Assembly: GCA_005804885.1 (NCBI GenBank) | Contig: SYOX01000050.1 | Coordinates: 1-64,000, forward strand | Length of the DNA stretch: 64,000 bases | DNA from: Pseudomonadota bacterium | GTDB taxonomy: Bacteria; Myxococcota_A; Bradymonadia; Bradymonadales; GCA-2716585 | Direction of reading: 5' to 3' | Shown here: positions 62,601 through 64,000 of the stretch, in pieces | Numbering within the stretch: position 1 is the first letter of the stretch | Layout of the letters: every line of letters starts with the position of its first letter | Position numbers and translations under genes: made by a program | Notes under the pieces: generated by a model | Told to the model about the DNA's origin: nothing | Database searches by the model: none | The model's input: the letters and a program-made list of their open reading frames with translations, nothing else

Positions 62601-64000
62601 GGCGCCGAGGCCCTCTACTTCACCGACTCGCTCGGCCGGCCCACCATGCGAGCCTCCGACGGCGTCGTGAGCTGCTTCGACGCCTTCGAACTCGAAGGCG
62701 GGTCCATCGAGATCCAGAGCCGCCTCAACCCCAACGACAACTTCACCATCGAGTTCTTCGGCCAGGACGCCCTGATCGTCTGCAACCTGAACAATGAGTT
62801 CCTCGTGCCGCGCGCCGCCCTCGATCGCTACCTGCCGGCTCGACCCGCCGCCAACGCCTGCGGCGCGCCCGTGCCCAACAACGAGTGCGACATCGATCTC
62901 GACTGCCTGGAGCTTGACCCGAACCTGCGCTGCTGTGACATGGGCGACCGCAAGATCTGCGGCTCCAGCCAGGAGTGCTCGCTCGGCGTCCCTCGCCGCA
63001 CCTGCATCCAGGACGGCAACGCCCCCGAGGTCGACAGCGCCTGCCCCGGCCAGGCCCCCCTGTGCTGTGAGGTCCCCGGCGTGAGGGTCTGTGACCCGGA
63101 CTTGTGCGGCGATCAGGTCTGCTGCTTCCCCATTGTTCAAGACTTCGGGGTCTGCGGGACCAGCGCCGAGTGCAACGGGCTGGTCGACTTCTGCGCCCAG
63201 AACGCCGACTGCGTCCAAGGGCAGGCGTGCTGTGAGACCAACCAGGGCAACCGCTGCATCAACGGCGGCCAGTGCCCCGACCCGCCCGATCCCATGGACG
63301 GCAGCTGCCTGCAGCCGACCCTCCAGTGCTTCGGCCGCAGCCGCGAGGTGATCAGCTGCGAGGACTTCGGAGACCTCGACCTGACGGTGGCCCAGTACGA
63401 CGCCGACGTCATCGCCCACTACTACACCCACCAGGGCGCGCCCGTCCGCCGCACCGAGCTGCCCAACGCACAGCCCTGCTACGAGGCCATCCAGGTCGAC
63501 GGCGGCGGCTTCCAGATCCTCGACCTGTCGTCCAACGAGGCCTTCCAGGTCGCCTTCAACGGCCAGACGGCCACGATCTCCTGCCCTGGCAACGTCGTGG
63601 AGACCGTCCCGACGGCCGCCGTGCTGGCCTACATGCCCGACCGGCCCGCCCAGAACGCCTGCGCCCCGGCCAATCGCGGCGACCAGTGCCAGCAGGACGC
63701 CCAGTGCCGCGCCATCGACTCGCGCCTCGGCTGCTGCGACGTCGGCGACCAGAACATCTGCGGATCGGGGCAGTCCTGCGCCCAGAACATCCTTCGCCAG
63801 ACCTGCGACGACGAGGCCGACTGCGCCCAGGGCGACGTGTGCTGCCCGATGGTCAACGCCCGAGTCTGCAACCCCAGCGTCTGCCTGCCCGGCCAGACCT
63901 GCTGCAACCCCGCGCTGACGAGCGTCTGCGCGACCCGGGTCGAGTGCAGCGGCGTCCTTGATCACTGCGTGCTCGGCGATCCTCTCTCCTGCGGCAACGG
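50637..64000 (+). CDS. giant Cys-rich tandem-repeat lipoprotein, incomplete at window end
   Basis: ATG 50637 with upstream AGGGAG; in-frame stop at 50610; signal MVLGGVLLALGAIVPAC; acidic linker; 19 copies of [ST]CL..xxxECFGxx domain; none of the >=60-aa + strand ORFs listed after 50637 lies in this frame, consistent with an uninterrupted frame to the window end. Confidence 0.9.
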   Translation, partial: MVGHAGSGEVGVGRLMVLGGVLLALGAIVPACTCEGPTVPIPSVPDVGLDVSPDFDADVDEGEDTEVEDVADADLPDDADDDASDVDGDAGDDAGDVVEEDRFLASCLFPVLDCLGANAEAVSCTINTVNGETAVSYGNGRAARWSRDGQGQVFFEAFVDSALCYEAQALDPLDVPFAWDITSGGDQPARFGVARDEDDRSIIVVTCPDASVERYRVEEVQPYLPSILAADDELCVPLGPPRCEENPDCQIFDESFECCPVAGTARCLVPNQCPAIPEAPPELDSCLTEMLDCFGLRHVPLACSIDPNVGTTDVAYTRGRRAVVTNDGFDNFTIETSSERGLCYVAATPSREPFSQINFTDPNTNESAQVTFEGGRARVVCADNTREEHDAESILQYVPILLDETEDICTVEPINVCSPGDPERDCEAGLCCPTLDGNRCLDVEACPEVRDPWDTSCMRPLMDCFGANQALAICIEHTDLEITEVGYVSGARATYYVDQGRQTRRTFFERDRCFEAVQVTDDGSSFEISDLTNGDLYEVRFVGDEAQITCPDAARESVPARRVRSYLPARPNPLQCNDPLRDDQCSGNNDCGDGLECCNVGDRNLCLVEGDCDDFQPRQACSGDNQCGEGSECCELSPVRVCNPRLCGDDQLCCALERAEVCAPGGVCDRGDICDPGNPDDCNNGELCCSTLDGNRCLNVQTCPDLNDPWGTSCLFGTFECFGTVQDLLSCTFDPALEISEVEYESGARMVFYESAQRPGRRASFGGQPCFNALEGPDGLEVEDLLTGERFVVEFNRGDAQITCPGAEVQVVPASDVLAYLPQAPDSSICELRDRNDNCDQDADCGPGLVCCDTGDRNLCLASDDCERSQPLTTCLDNSQCGRDEVCCERELVNVCDVAVCGDRLCCSTPSSLVCGSDTECNRVDACDPLDLSSCQPGEQCCETELGKRCLGNVGVCPDPDDPIGTSCIALVLECFGANNELDRCTDQGGGLGITQATYVSGSSALFFTHEREFGARTANSVDDCYQILGSERSGFELVDLLSGNNYSISVVGPEATVSCPFSRTSVIPIRELRPYLPVAPEPELCDVAPRQDECTQDSDCNDNQLFCCNVGDRNLCLISDHCQESLPRVACDDESQCADGEVCCGFARARVCDPALCDGELCCDLQGISVCTGDLECDSQVFDECEVNNPDACPGDDSCCPTDQGSRCLPVDGGQCPSPIAGTCLEGPLECFGRNPTFNQCLVRDEPNRSISVTYAEGSRNLFTDQGGQEHRLSGFGPTDCFEALANGNGWDLLDLETGDSVSLTISGSQVFATCPDNTTARAPLALIQEYLPAPPIEDQCVSPQIQWEASCLFGLLECSGADLVQDSCIDYGDLVDRTEVDYGGGVVGIFSNRAGVPIVQTRADGLPCFEAAVGDTSLQIVDLISDEAYQVEFAGNLATIRCPNGRFQAVDSAFIGPYIPERPAAELCEAAPRNDLCQVDADCGDPQFVCCDVGEANLCLLEEGCLRSEPRPLCDQIEDCASGQFCCDRANVRVCDPDLCGDAICCDQPSAQVCGTEDECNGIFDLCSPQEPGSCGPGSLCCDTIDGNRCIGEQVCPPPPDPLEGSCIHSTLLCFGRFNELAQCIDYGQDVDVTLAQYVGGQSATFYTSSGRPARRTSFAEGFECYDAFEDEAGGFQVQDLFDGGVYEIAFDGIEAVITCPDASVERVRRSAVRDYFTARPQPEECQPPGRDDECQVNADCDDLVPGFECCDGGDRNVCVEPGSCPLNSPHATCDVAEHCGGGQECCDLGFARICDPTVCGADVCCNVFQARVCGENAECNNFVDVCSLGAQDCPGDGVCCATNNGSRCFEGINDRANCPVPENPFPESCLFDAFDCAGEAGEIDQCVDLGSQRLSVSYSGGSQVVFEVLGGREFRRVSSGGQGCFTALTRGDGFNISDLRNGGAIDITFQGANARVTCADDTIVNIPRPILEAYLPSGPVPQQCQSAEAGWRGSCLFGLFECFGDENRFDACLDYGTLNFTSVDYNSGNVATFFNDRDGAEVVRTRDVNQQPCFRAEGNPGTGFEVEDLLTGERYGLAIQGDVVRITCPDDSVADVLSAFPLAYIPSRPDANLCEDFNREDRCQVNSDCGNGFVCCDLGDQNFCTTRESCERSRPRPTCDNNSQCQEGTTCCEFGPSIVCDPDQCGGQPCCSIDRTDVCGTADDCNGIFNVCTLGDNSTCGNRELCCETNEGDRCVVGNVCPPPPDPLIGSCLFDLFSCFGRLNEVDSCVDYGSLDMTETTYTGGKRAVFYTHEGEPTRIAGDNLTYCFEAVDLGDGFQIRDLDNGDIYSVALGQGVATIQCPDAALEQVPLAGLLAYLPERPAAETCAPFEIDTGECAVDADCRDLDPLLECCDTGDRTACLAPDGCRRNQVRATCNENADCGQGQECCSLFTTRVCDPTLCGEALCCDVGGDPVCGTHLECNEILDVCEVGNNATCGNGEQCCDTISGSRCIADNGGQCPPVPDLFAESCLFEAFECFGRNAQLLACFDVDGLRTEVTYTNGSRNRFFEEGGFEGRLSGNAFRDCFRAVATDAPEGGFTVIDARTRQESSVTFIGDQVQILCSDSTVFNVARTRVEAYLPARPEPVACDNAEAQWQRSCLFGTFECFGDELQVDQCANHIGLGIQQVEYASGSQASYFFTGGQRAFRARSATEQCFQVLADNQGALQVQDLITGEVFGISFNGDAAQITCPGQQIQTVLRSNVDAYLPDVPDPCDPAPRDDRCQADADCRDPQLICCDSGDRNTCATRDDCARSQIRVGCDLEGVQGEQLEQGTCEQGQFCCGVSPRRVCDPSRCGGELCCTVEEGLACGTERDCAGIVDVCTLGDAGSCAQGQVCCPTEIGTACVVGNICPPRANTIDDTCLGGVVSCFGPRQFESCEVTPGLDRVDSAYSLNGEVIHFTDQGAPALLTASNGLACYSARVLNGGDAYEIVDVSTGDRFEIAVDGISALVTCPDATVQPALLEDLLPFVPARPLDNQCTNIPRQDECTNDAQCGQGLVCCDTGQSNACLAVQTCFRQTPRETCAGDGADCGEGRLCCQITEQRVCNPSTCGLNQVCCDTNEAFVCGTPDECADIFDECDVNNPTFCAQGDLCCPTLGGNRCTVGGVCPEEPDPIDNTCLADVFECFGRDRAQTACVDFGILDRTEASYGADQAVFYTYRDQSAVRTRSLGQPCYEAIDSGEGGYLITNLNNGDVFTVALQDGAALVTCADNSQQVTDFGALRRHIPQRPAANACQVAVRQDECTSDAQCRGIDPTHICCDIGDQNICGNRETCARATPVSDCVENTDCAEGTLCCVFESARYCDPTSCDDDLNPCCNRNEGRGCATEDQCNGRFDRCDLNDHSTCGPGAVCCPNFGGAICLGGDACPEPPDEIEASCIGSTLGCFGRDQVQLACVDYGTLDRTEVSFEGGTSLIFFERFASEARRALTNGVECYDAVRTEAGFEVRDLFLDQNYAIAINGGVAEITCPFGNQTQQVPLDLLLAYLPDRPAPNTCAPFDRNDECVNDAQCGDVNLGCCDIGDRNICLTRESCTRNQPRPFCDGNDADCGQGQFCCEMPNVRVCDPEICPRDQACCDKTAALVCATDRECNGIIDLCDTNDAGSCNPNERCCELAQGTRCLVGLQQCPAPPDPIVGTCLESTFGCFERNHTLTSCVDFGGAPDRTEATYNNGAVGVFFSRRQVPAMRAVSQAGIACFNRFDVVEDGSIVIEELIDDQNGPRVLTHRVAFVGPNAVITCADAAEFTLPRSAVEAYLPDRPDAGQCAPPVRDDECQRDADCLVPGEFCCDIGDRTACLPGQGCFENTPRPICAIDRNIEGDVDETCPQGTLCCDVPTRVCDPAICGGEVCCTPPIDQAPTVCATEDECNQIADFCALDNPASCPDNALCCPTAQGNRCIIGECPEPPDPVLETCLLTPFGCFGADNVLNACVDFGDLDRTEVTFSSGAEALYFTDSLGRPTMRASDGVVSCFDAFELEGGSIEIQSRLNPNDNFTIEFFGQDALIVCNLNNEFLVPRAALDRYLPARPAANACGAPVPNNECDIDLDCLELDPNLRCCDMGDRKICGSSQECSLGVPRRTCIQDGNAPEVDSACPGQAPLCCEVPGVRVCDPDLCGDQVCCFPIVQDFGVCGTSAECNGLVDFCAQNADCVQGQACCETNQGNRCINGGQCPDPPDPMDGSCLQPTLQCFGRSREVISCEDFGDLDLTVAQYDADVIAHYYTHQGAPVRRTELPNAQPCYEAIQVDGGGFQILDLSSNEAFQVAFNGQTATISCPGNVVETVPTAAVLAYMPDRPAQNACAPANRGDQCQQDAQCRAIDSRLGCCDVGDQNICGSGQSCAQNILRQTCDDEADCAQGDVCCPMVNARVCNPSVCLPGQTCCNPALTSVCATRVECSGVLDHCVLGDPLSCGN

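Noticed and set aside
52414-63961. Many short plus-strand ORFs of 60-290 aa in the last 12 kb
   Set aside because: All lie in the two non-coding frames of the giant gene; Arg/Ala/Pro-rich frame-shifted readings of the repeats.
52392-63965. 3857-aa minus-strand ORF
   Set aside because: Exact codon-register antisense shadow of the giant + strand gene: it stays open only because sense codons TTA, CTA and TCA are avoided. Its translation is low-complexity A/V/G/D/L and lacks the coherent Cys repeats, signal peptide and RBS seen on +.

Overview
High-GC bacterial chromosomal window. The gene content (Ser/Thr kinase with AAA/TPR regions, many lipoproteins, Cys-rich lipoproteins) suggests a Myxococcota-like organism, but this is inference only. 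From left to right it contains: a 427-aa protein with a C-terminal Hfq/Sm-like segment; a GH5 / PLP-enzyme pair; rplU-rpmA-obg; an RNase D-like / EEP-nuclease pair; a ~12-kb tightly packed + strand block of sulfatase/alkaline-phosphatase-fold enzymes, glycosyltransferases and a methyltransferase (11.8-23.4 kb), with a further paralogous sulfatase at 26-28.4 kb; a kinase-AAA-TPR protein; a beta-barrel, DUF547 and PafA-like cluster; ferredoxin-NADP reductase; cysK-cysE; an S1-domain protein; sfsA; an arsC-like gene; and a ~1630-aa protein built from about 12 degenerate modules. The last 13.4 kb is one giant + strand frame that starts at 50637 and runs off the window end (at least 4454 codons). 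It encodes a Cys-rich, tandem-repeat lipoprotein. The supplied ORF track omits it because it has no stop inside the window, and lists a 3857-aa antisense shadow instead. Two related mosaic inverted-repeat elements lie near 28.4-28.76 kb and 38.08-38.58 kb. I saw no rRNA, tRNA or CRISPR array by eye. All family calls come from reading motifs, with no database search.
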